Below are positions 8,842-19,629 of a stretch of 27,197 nucleotides of DNA, one piece after another (within the stretch, counting starts at the first letter, position 1; every line of letters begins with the position of its first letter). Position numbers and translations under genes: made by a program. The DNA comes from Pelagophyceae sp. CCMP2097. Lineage: Eukaryota > Sar > Pelagophyceae. The stretch covers positions 59,288 through 86,484 of the forward strand of contig MU657189.1 in NCBI GenBank assembly GCA_026770575.1. Direction: 5' to 3'. The notes under the pieces were generated by a model. That model made no database searches. It saw nothing but the letters and a program-made list of their open reading frames with translations, and was not told the DNA's origin.

Positions 8842-11800
8842 GTGCGTGCCGCGTTTTGCCCGTCTTGGAGTGGCCGGAACCCTCGCCAAGATGGTCGAAA
8901 AGACACCTCCTGTGGGTTTGCCACAGATTGAGCAACCCAAAGACGCCATTGCACGGCCGAATGCAAAGGTCGCTCGCAGGGCCTCTTTTGAGATGCCCTT
9001 GAAAAGCCCCCCATTCAGGCTCCCGGGGAGCCGCTGCTTCCCTGGGGAAGCAGTCGCCGAAAGGGGTGCAGTCGAAAGGTGATTCAGAGACGTTCATTTT
9101 TCATGGTCCAATGGACTCTAAACCGATGGACTCTGAAAAATGAAGAGTCCGATGGAACGCATCAACTTGAAACTTTCAACTGCGACCCTTTCTGCGGCCA
9201 CTTCCCCGGGAGAAGCAGAGGCTCCCTGCGGGAGCCAGAATGGTGGCGTTGTGCGTCTGCTCTCGCCCCCTCGCCGCCCTTTCATGCTCTCGCCCCCTCA
9301 CCGCCCTCCCAGGCGACGAGGTCGTGAGCGTGACGACGTCTACGATTGGGGCGGACGTGGACGAAGTGGCGGTGCGTCTCCTATTGCGGCGGACATTTTG
9401 CGGCATTCGCGCGCGCGGGGCGGCGACGGGGCCGCATCGTCCGCGGCGTTTGCGGGGCGGCGAGGGGCGTCGCTGTAGGAGCGGCTGCCTGCTGCGCGCG
9501 TAGTCGTGGCGACGCCGAACGAGCTGGCGAGGCTGATGGAGCATCGACCTACGTACGCGACACACACCCCTGCCATCAAACGACCCCGCCGATGCGGCAT
9601 CCTCGCGGGGCGCCCCAACCGCCGCGGCGTAGGCTGTGCACCGAAGAAGCCGCGTCTTTCATTGGCGAGGGTTTGTTTGGCCCATGGCCGAGGTTGAGCG
9701 CCCAGTTGGGCATTTTGAGGGCATTTGCCCGGTATTTTACCCGGTATAATAAAGGTACGGCGACGAGTTTGCCGGCAAGTGCGAGGCGCTGGCGCGCCGC
9801 CGCGTCTGGCCAAGCCGAAAGACGGAGGTTGGAAGACGCGGAGCGGCACAAAGCCGAAACGCCGCGGGGGGGCGCAGAGCAGACGCCACTGTGCGCTTTG
9901 CAGACCTCTTGACGCTGCGCGGGCCTCTTGACCGTGCCATGACCTCTTTGGGCTGCAAATGAGCTGCGGACCTCGCGTGGACTCTTCCGCTCGGCGGACC
10001 GGAGACCCTGTGCGGGGTCCGAAGACGGAGGCGGACTCTTTACGGTTCCGGGACTCTTTGCGGTCTCGGGGCCGGAGACGGACCCGAGGCGGGTCTTTTG
10101 GGTTTTGGGGAAGCGAAAAAAGGGCCAGCGACACAAGGGCGCGTCAAAATCTCAATGAGGCGGACATTTAAGATTGAATCAAATCAATTTTCCATTTTTG
10201 GGAGCATCAATCTTGAAATAAATTTACGGATTTTATTAAATCTCTAAATATATGCCTGATGAAGATTTTGACATCTTGGGTTTTGGATCTTGGGTTTGGG
10301 CTTTGGCTTTTGGTCTTGCGCTTTTGGTTTTGGACTTTGGGAAATCAAGTGGGGACTGCTGCGCAGATGGCAAGATCCGCCGTCCGGAGACCTTCTGCGT
10401 CGTTTGCCGGGGTCGGAGACGGCCCCAGGGTTCGGTTTTTCTTTGTTGGGGGGGGGGTTTGGACGGGTCCGGGGNNNNNNNNNNNNNNNNNNNNNNNNNN
10501 NNNNNNNNNNNNNNNNNNNNNNNNNNNNNNNNNNNNNNNNNNAAAAACCGAACCCTGAGGCGGGGTCCTCTTCGGGGCCGGAGAATGGAGCCGCTCTGCG
10601 ACGTTCCCGAGACAGGCCCTCGGACGGTCCCTCGGACGGTCGCTCTCACGGTCGCTCTCGCGGTCCCTCGGACGGTCGCTTGGATGGTCCCAAGAACGGT
10701 CCCTCGGATGATTTCTTGGCCGGCCCTTCGGACATTGCCTTTGGACAGTTCCACTGGAGGGTCACTCGACGGTCCTGAAGACGGTCCCTTTGCGACGGTC
10801 CCGTGGACGGTCCACGGGGCGGCCGTTTGGGCGACCGCTCGACTGCGGCCCCTCTGCGACGCCCCGCGGGCGGATTCTTGGACGGACCCTGCGACGGTCC
10901 TGTGGACGGTCGCTTGGATGGTCCCTCGAACGGTCCCTTGGGCGGTCCCTCGACGGCCCCTTTGACTTCCCAGGCTCCGGATGGTGTGATCGCTAAAATA
11001 AAGATCCAACGCAACTTGCTATGGTAGGATAACATAGGCTAAGTAACGTTGGATCTTTCCTACGGGAGCCAATGCAGTCCCGTGTAGGGTCCCTCGGGCG
11101 GTCTCTTGGGCGGTCGCTCTGCTGCCGTCTCCTCGACTGCGGCTCCTCTGCGTCCCTCTGGGCGGTCCCTCGGGCGGTCGCTTGGATGCTCCCTCGGATG
11201 GTCGCTTGGGCGGTCCCTTGGCCAATTCCTTTGGACGGTTCCTTGGACGGTCTCTCGACGGGCCCGAAGACCGCCGCTTTGAAAAGAATTTTTCGCAAAG
11301 TTTGTTATGAGTTCTCGTTTCGGAAGCGCGCCGGCGCGGCGAGTCCGAATCACTTCATCACGTTGCGGATATTTTACCTTTTGCAGCGATTCTGGCCATC
11401 ATACACGGAGCTGGATCTCTTTCTTCATAAAAATGCGCGTTTTGGAATCGCGCCGACGCGGCGATTTTAACTTTGTTCTTCACGACTCGCTTAGACACCA
11501 TTTGAAAAACGATGCAAGTTTTCAAAATCTCAAAAACCGGCCGTTTTGAGATTTATGACGCCACCGAGCGCATTCGACACGCGCTGAAGCGGAGAGGACG
11601 AAAACGCACGTCTGAGCGTGATTCGCGAAAGGTGCCTTTTCAGCGATAAACGGCTCTTTGGGCCTTTGGAAGGGGGTCAAACTGGCATTTTTATCTCGGC
11701 TTTTTTGACGCCTTTCGAGCAGCAGACCATGGAGGGTTCGGGGGCGCGAGGGTTCGGGGACGCGAGAGGTCCGGAATTCGGACCGTGTCAGACTTCGTTT

Positions 11801-14800
11801 TCGATGGCACTTTGCAGCGATCACTTTCGGCGATCACTTCCCCAGTGGCCCAGGTCCCTCGGGGCGGGTCCGGAGATGGGCCGTACAAAACAACAACCCG
11901 GAGACGCGCCGCCGACAGGTCCTCGACGAGCTCGACCTCCTCATGCCCGCGCGCAAGTTCGACGGCAGCAGGTTTTCCAGGTCAAGCGCCGGCGTTTGCC
12001 CAAACGGCGTTTGCCCAAACGGCGTTTGCCCAAACGGCGTTTGCCCAAAGGGCGTTTGCCCAAACGGCGTTTGCGTTGCCCAGACGGGCGTTTGCGTCGA
12101 AATTCCGAGATGGTGGCATTGCCCATGGCATTGACCGTGGCTCTAGGTGGCAAGAGCGAGGCATGCACCCCGCCGAGGCCCTCGTCAAGGTCGTCGCCAA
12201 AAGAGCGTCGACGCTCCAGGTCATCGCGGGTGAGCGGAGGCGTTCGCGTCGTTTTGCGACTTGATTTGACAAGGTCTTCGTTAGGGTCTGCAACCCTCGA
12301 CAGTGGCTCCAAGAAAAAGTTGGAAAAGCATCTCGCCGACTCGCCAGTCTTGAAAAAGGCGCTGCCGCTGCGGACGGTGCGGCTCGACGCCGGCGACGAG
12401 GAAACGCTGCTCCGCAAGGAAAAGGTGCGTCGGAAAAACCGGAAAGGCGCAACGCGCAAAGGCCGCTGACGTAGTCTGACGTGGGCAAGCCGAACCTGCG
12501 CAGCACGCACCGACGCCGCGTCCGCTGGATGCGAGGTGAAGGGATCGCGGTAAAGCCGTGGGGCGCCCTCAAGCCGATGCGGGATGTCGCCGCAGGGACT
12601 CTGCCACCCGGAGGTTGCCACGGCGTCGGGGAGATTGTGACAACTTCTTTGCCGCGCGAAACTTGTCTCGGAGAACGTGGCCACAGTGTTCTTGTCGGAC
12701 GTTGCACTGGGAATTCTGTATCGGGGACCTCGGTGCAGCTTTGTCGCGGGTTGCATCTTGCCAATCAGACTTGGACCGGGGTCCTCGTCTAGGGGAGCTG
12801 GTCACTGGTCACCACACTGATCTTGCTGCGGCGATGGCATCGCGGGGTCCTTGTTCGAGGGACCTTGCCACGGGTACCCCGTCACGGGGACCTCGTCGTC
12901 GTCGGCGACGTAAACATCCTCTGGGACGTATGCATCTGGTGCTTCTTCAAAGGGGGCCTTGTCACGGGGACCTTTGTCCTGGGACCCTGTCACGGGTCAG
13001 ACGGGACCGCGAGGAAAGGCCCCGTGCAAGAGCATGGGCGGCTCTTCTGGGCGCCCTGTTTCGAGGGTTTGAAAATGGCCTCGCGATCTCGTGCGCCGGC
13101 TCCGGGCAGAGACGCCCCGAGGCGGTCAGATCACGGCCAGATCACGGCCAGCGTCGGTCCGAGGCGGCCAGAGACGGGTCGAGTCAGCGAGGCGGTCCCG
13201 AGACGGCCAGAGATGTTTTGCGAGGGCCTGAGGCGGGTCGAGGCGGTCCGAGGCGGCTCCTCGACGGCCCGATGACGGCCCGATGACGGCCCCGAGACGG
13301 ACGTAGACGACCCCGAGACGCCCAAAGGCGCCCTCGAGGCAGGAGCAGTATTCGGGTTTAAAAAAAATTCGGGTGGCAAAAGTCGACGTCGCACCCAAAG
13401 GGTCGCGGCTTTGTCGAGCTACCAAACCCGTCTTCGAGACGTCGGGTTCGGGACCAAGGCCAGACCCGCTCCGTGGCGGGAAAGGCCAAAACGCGCAAAC
13501 CCGGCAAAACCGACCCGCGGGTCGAAGGGCAGACCTGTTTCTTCCGCCTGCCATTCAGGCTCCTGGGCAGGGAGCCTTCTCCTGGGGGAGTGGTCGCCGA
13601 AAGGGGTGCAGTCGAAAGTTTTTCAGAGTCCATTGGACGGTCGCTTGGGCGGGCCTTTGGGCATTTCCTTCGACGGCCCCTCGACGGGCCCTCTATCGCT
13701 TGCAAGGCCTCTTTCAAGGGCCCTTGAACGCCCCTCGACAAGGCCACTCGAGACGGCCCCTCGAAACGGCCCCTCGAAACGGCCCCGTGAGACGGCCCCT
13801 TGAGAAGGCCTTTCTCGCACCATTCAGGCTCCCGCAGGGCAGTCCCAATCAAATCAGCCTCCAATGGCGTTCTCATTTATTTAGGTCCGTTCTGGTTTTC
13901 TCGTCAGATTTTATTGGGGTTTTAGTGTTTTTCAATCAAGTCCAAGTTATCGACCAAAAGGGCAACGTATTTTAGCGATGTCCTATCGACCCTATCGACC
14001 GGAAAGTGTGCGAGGCCGAGCTCGAGGGAGGTTATCGACCGGAAAGTGTGCGAGGCCGAGCTCGAGGGAGGTTATCGACCGGAAAGTGTGCGAGGCCGAG
14101 CTCGAGGGAGGGGGGGCCGCCCCCCCATGTGACCGTCGAAAAACCTCCCTCGAGCCAGGCCTCCCACACTTTCCGGTCGATAGGTTTTTGGCAGGATGTT
14201 CGCCCAAAAAATCGCTTAAAACGGCTGATCTCATTTGGACTGAGGGAGCCTCTGCTTCCCCTGGGGAAGCGGTCGCGAAAGGGTTGCGGTCGAAAGTTTC
14301 AACATGCACTTCAATTTTCAGAGTCCATCTATGAACATTGAAAATCTCGAACTGCATCTTGGAATTTTCAACTGCAACCCCTTCGGCGACCACTTCCCCA
14401 GTGAACCAGAACAGCCCAAATAAGATCAGCCGTTTTTAATAAATTATCAATAAATTAATTTGGGCGAATGTCCTATCAGACCCTTATTTGCCGGATATCG
14501 TACGAGGCCGAGCTTGAGAGAGGTCTTACGGCGTTGACGCCCCCCATGTGGCCGTCGTAAGACCTCCCTCAAGCTGGGCCTCCTACGATGCCCGATGACG
14601 GGGCTGAGATGATATCGCCAAAATATAACATGGATAACTTGGACTTGATTGAAAACGCAATAAAGTCACCATAACGGCCCTTTAAAAATGTGAACGGCAT
14701 TGAAGGCTGATTTGATTTGGGCTGTGCGGGAGCCTGAATGGTGCCCTCCCGAAAGGTCCCTCGAAACGACTCCTCTGTCAGACGGCCCTACGAGACAACC

Positions 14801-17800
14801 CCTCTCGCCGGCCCTTGGAGAGGGCCCCTCGAAACGGCGCCTTTAGACGGTCCTTCGAGACGGCCCCTCGAAAAGGCCTCTCGAGACGGCCCCTCGAGAC
14901 GGCCTCTCGAAACAGCGCCTTTGGAGGGCCCCGCCTTTGTGGAGGGCCCCGCGAGTCGCGGCTCTTCGAGGAGGCCCCACGAAGCGGTCCCTTGAAACGG
15001 CCCTTGGAGACGACGACTCGAGACGGGCACTCGAAACGTGCTCCCGAGGCCTGTTTCGTTTTGCGGGCGCCCATCGGAGGGCCGTCGCTCGAGAGGCGCG
15101 TGGTTCCCTTTGCAATTGAGGGAGGCCTCGCGTGGGCTCTTTCCAGAGGGCGGTTCAAACGAGGCCTTGCAAGCGACCGCTTCCAAAGGCAAGAGGCCTG
15201 GCAAGCGACCATTCGGCCGTGCAAGCGGACCGCCAAAGCAGGGACTGCCAAGCACCCCTTTGGCGGCGCCGGAGAGCCGGGAGCGGGTGCTTTTGGGTTT
15301 TCAATCTGCCCCGAAGCCATTGCGTCGCCGGTTTGTCGACCGTCTTGCCCGGGCTGTCTTGGAGAGGCAGGGCCAGACCCGCATCAAGAGGGGCCTCCAA
15401 GGTCCTTGGCGGCCCTCCGAGAACGGCCTTCAAATCTCAACGGCCTTGAAATCTCAACGGCATTTAAATCTCAACGGCAGGATCGTCCCGAAGCGCATCG
15501 CGCACTTTTGCCAGACGTTGAAAAAGGACTGCCACCCCGAAAACGTCACGGCGCAATTACTCGCGACCATCACCGCCTTGAAGCCGCGAACGGCAATCGT
15601 CTTCTCCTGCAGCGCGCTCCCGATCAAAGTCCGCGCGATTGCGCGAAGCGGCGTCTGCCGCACTGCTCCCGAAAAGTCGCACAGACGCTTCCCGAACCCG
15701 CCTAGGTCGACGCCCTCAAGCCCGTCGGCGCCGTCGAGCTCGGCGACGTGCTCTGGCCCGACGCCGTGCGTTGGGCATCATCGGGCATTATTCAGGATTC
15801 TGGGGGATTGTGGCAGAGTACGGTTCAGCGCATGGATTGTGACAGAGTTCCGGAACCTTTTCACCAGGCGCGTGCTCGGCGGCGCGGGCGCAAGAACCAC
15901 CGGCTGCCCGAGGCTTCCGAGGAGCAGCGCGATTCGCGGACTCGAGACGGGGCAGACAAGCTCGTCCAAAGCGGCGCCGGAAGATTCCGTGACAAGCAAC
16001 GTTCGGAAAACCCCGGCCTCCGAAAGCACGGGCCGGCTGAGCTCCGCCGAAATGGGCCCTGAGCGGGGCTGCTGGGCGACGAGCGGGGCGATTCCGTCTC
16101 TGGGTCGCGCGCGCGCACGCGCGGACACACAGAGTCCCAGTCGGGATCCCAATTCGGAGGGTCGCTCGACGCTGCGGTGCCGTGGCCGGAGACAGGCTGG
16201 CCGGGGGGCGCAGACCAGCTTGAGAGGGCCCCTTTGGCGGTTCCGAGGCGGGTCTGACGTCCACTCGATGGCCCCGGAGACGGCCACTCCGGGTTTGGCG
16301 ACGGCCACTCGGGGTTTCGGCCCCGGAGACGGGTCCGATGCGGGCCTCGACGGCCTCGCACGCCCCCGCCGGAGAGGGCCAGAGACGGCTCGTGGCTGCC
16401 GACGGGTCTCGAGGACGGGCCCCGACGGGCAGCTCCTTCGTCGGCCCCTCGCCGGCCCCTCGCCGGCGCGGCGCGGGCCCTTTACGGACACTCGCTGTAC
16501 GGTCCTATGCGGCCCCTCTACGACCCTCTCCTTTTCGACGTGGGACAGGCGTCTATCGGGCCATCGACGGTACTTTTCGGCCCCGGAGACGGCCAATGTG
16601 CCGAAACCCCGATTCGAAACAGTCTTGCCCTTGACGCTCTCCGCCCTTTGCGGTCTCACGGAAAGTCGGAGAGGCCCCCGGCAGACGGCCTTGAGAAGGG
16701 TCCGAAAATTCCGAGACGACGGTCGAGGGGCTCGACCCGGACTGTCCGATTGCGGGCCGGAGACGGTCGTACGCGGATGTGAAGCGGACCTCTTGGCGTC
16801 AGAGCCCCCAAACGACGCGGCCTCCGGGTCCGAGGGGGTTTGGCCCCGTGAACTTTGGCCCAGAGATGGTCCATAGGCGGCCCCTATACAGGCGGCCCTT
16901 GAACGGCCATATCGAAAAAGCGTCCAAAGGCCTCCTCCGCCGTCTCTTGACCCGTTTGCCGCCCCAAGAGAACTTTTTCGGGCAAATTTCGGCCCCTGTG
17001 CGCATTTCGGCCCCAGATGCGCCAGACGCCACGGTCCGACGGGGGGCGGAGACAGCCTTTGGACGGTCCCTGGACGGTTCCCGGACGACCCCTCGTTGGC
17101 CCCGTCTCGACGGCCCCGTCGAGACGATTCCGACAACGGTCTTACAAAGGCCACATCGCCTTTCAAAGGCTGGAGACGGCCTCTAGACTATACGGACGGT
17201 CCCGGACGGTCCGATATCGGCCCCGGAGAGGGGCGGTCCGATTGGGGGCCGGAGACAGACAAGTGCCGGAGACGGACCAAGTGTCCTTTTCGCGTCGTCT
17301 CCCTTGGGCGGCCCTCTTTTGCCCCGGAGGCGGGTTCCTATGTGGCCCCGTTCAATTTTGCGGCGCGACCCTGGATGCTCCTCTGCGCCCCCTGCAACGG
17401 CCCAGGCGCCTATTCGGAATGAAACCGGGGCGGCCCCTTGGCTGGTCTCCGACGGGGCTGAAACTGCGACTCTGGCAAAACTCCACGGGCGGTCCGGCGG
17501 GCGCCTGGCTGGTCCGACGGGGACGGCGCAGAGCCCCTGCCTTCTCCAAAGGCTCGCCTCAAAACGTGGCCTCGGGGACGGTGTCCCGGGAATCGCAGGG
17601 CTCTTTTGGCGGGCGTCTTCTCGTAGGGACGGTGGCAACGGGACCTTGCCACGGGGACGGCGCAACGGGGGCCTTGTCGCAGGGAACTTGTCGCAGGGAA
17701 CTTGTCGCGGGGACCGGGCCATTTTTCACCCCGTCGCGGTTTCACCCGGTCGCGGGGACCGGGCCACGGCGACCTTGTCAAAGGGACCTTGCCACGGGGG

Positions 17801-19595
17801 CCATGCCATTGGGACCTTGCCACGGGGGCCTTTGCACGGTTCGGAACCTTGCGACAGGGCTCGGGCCACGGGGTTCTTGTCTCAGGGACCTGGTCAGATG
17901 GACCTTGCCACAGTCGTCAAAGTGAAAATCATACAAACGCCTTGTTGGGGAAACCATATATAATGCCTTGTTGGGACCTCGTCAGACGGACCTCGTCGCG
18001 GCGACGTGGTCTGATACGGCCCTTTTTATCGGTTACAGCGTCGCAATGCCCTTGTGAAACGGGGGCTTCCTTTCCGAGGGGCGTCTGTCAAAGGAACCGT
18101 GTCAAGGCAAGGAACCGTGAAAAGGCAGCTCGTCAAGGCAGCTCGTCACAGCGACGCACCTTACCACTTTGCCCCGCCATAGGGACCTTGCGACGGGACC
18201 TCATGCCGGGTATCGAGAGAGCCTCGTCGTTGGACCCCGTCACAGGGACCTCGTCTTTGGGACCCTGTCAAAGCGTTGTCAAGGGGCCCCCTTGTTTCAG
18301 GGACTGTATCCACCGCGTCACGGGACGTATTTCACGGGCCGTTGTCACCGGGACCCCTTCAAGGACCTCTTTCACGGGCCGTCGGACCACGTCGGGGCCC
18401 GAGGTCAAAGGGACATTGTCACGGGGCTGTTGCGGGAAACGTCTGGTGACGGGGGACCGTCAAAGGGACCCAGGTCAAAGGGAGCGATGCCACTCTTGCC
18501 TCGACTCTGCAACTCTTGCCAGAAAGAGTCTTGACAAAGACCTCTGCAAAAGGGCCGTCCCAAGTACCGTCTCACGGGGCACGAGGGTCAAAGGGACCTC
18601 TTCAAGGCGACTTGGGCGACCTTGTCACGGGAACGTGCCTCGGGGACCCTGCCACGGGGCACTGTCACGGGGACCTGGCCATAGGGACCTTGTCGCGGGG
18701 ACGTTGCCATAGTGACCTCGCCTATGGACCCTCGTCACGGGACCTTGCCACGCCGTGTCGTGGGGACCGGGCCATAGGGACCGTCGCACAGGGAGGTGGC
18801 CACGGGGCCTTGTCGCGGGGACCGTGGCATCGGTACCTTGCCGCGGGGTCCTGGTCGCAGGGGCCACAGGGCTCGTCTTGGAGGGCCCCCGGTACCGCGG
18901 CGTCACTACGGTCGCTAGGCGGCGAAGCTGCGCGCGGCGACGGCGGCCAAGCCGGTGATCGTCGTCGCGGACCAGGCGCGTTGCTGAAACTGTTCTTTTC
19001 TCTTTTTACGCACTTGTCGCTATGAGACCGCGTGTCGGAAATAGGCCGTCGCCCGCGGCCTGCACTTTGACGACTTGGAGTGCGTCTTCATCGTGGGCCG
19101 ACCCGCCAACGCGGACTCGTACTTGCATATGGTGCGTCGGCGGGGCGTCTTGAGAAGGTCTTGATGGGCATGGGATCTTGTGGCATCTTGTGGCATCTTG
19201 TGGTATTTTACAAAGTGCCTAGGCGGGCCGCACGGCGCGGTCGCCCTTTGCCGAATTTGCGTGCGTCGTTGATGGTGAACATACCGCGAAAAGACCAAAA
19301 GACATGTCGTGCACCACCAGGTACGAGCCGACTGTGATCACGCTTGCCCCGACGAAGGACGTGGCGTGGCTCAAGATGGCCGTCAACGAGAGCAGCATCG
19401 CCATCGTCGATCTCTCCTCGCGCGACCTCGAGCACCGCATGGCTTCTGCGGCGGCCGCCGCCGCCGCCCCAAGCGCCGCCGCCGCCCCAAGCGCCGCCGC
19501 CGCCCCAAGCGCCGCCGCCGCCCCAAGCGCCGCCGCCGCCCCAAGCGCCGCCGCCTCCCCAAGCGCCGCCCCCGCCGCCGACTTGGAGACCCGAA

Positions 19596-19629
<34 letters not shown>

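Larger units (their letters stand above)
13817..14744. mobile_element. Nested foldback (long terminal inverted repeat) element, about 928 bp
   Basis: The outer arms begin GCACCATTCAGGCTCCCGCA and are inverted at the right end (14744 leftwards). Similarity runs inward well past 100 bp, including AATCAAATCAGCC and TTTTCAATCAAGTCCAAGTT. Inside are a triplicated 43-bp repeat and its hairpin partner (13981-14184), a second complete inverted-repeat element (14194-14473) and a second related hairpin (14480-14600). There is no coding capacity, so any mobilising transposase must be elsewhere. No clear target duplication is seen. It lies in the helicase intron between exons 8 and 9. Confidence 0.75.

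Noticed and set aside
10265..10350. Telomere-like T/G-rich repeat
   Set aside because: The units (CTTGGGTTTTGG, GGCTTTTGG) are irregular, the block is short and internal, and no consistent telomere unit emerges.
12480..12780. Possible exon with a frame reading ENVATVFLSDVALGILY
   Set aside because: The frame has a stop nearby, lacks convincing splice sites in phase with helicase exons 8 and 9, and matches no motif expected there.
15038..16876. 612-codon open frame on the plus strand
   Set aside because: It crosses two helicase exons in another frame, two introns and a minisatellite. Composition is repeat-driven and no family features are visible.
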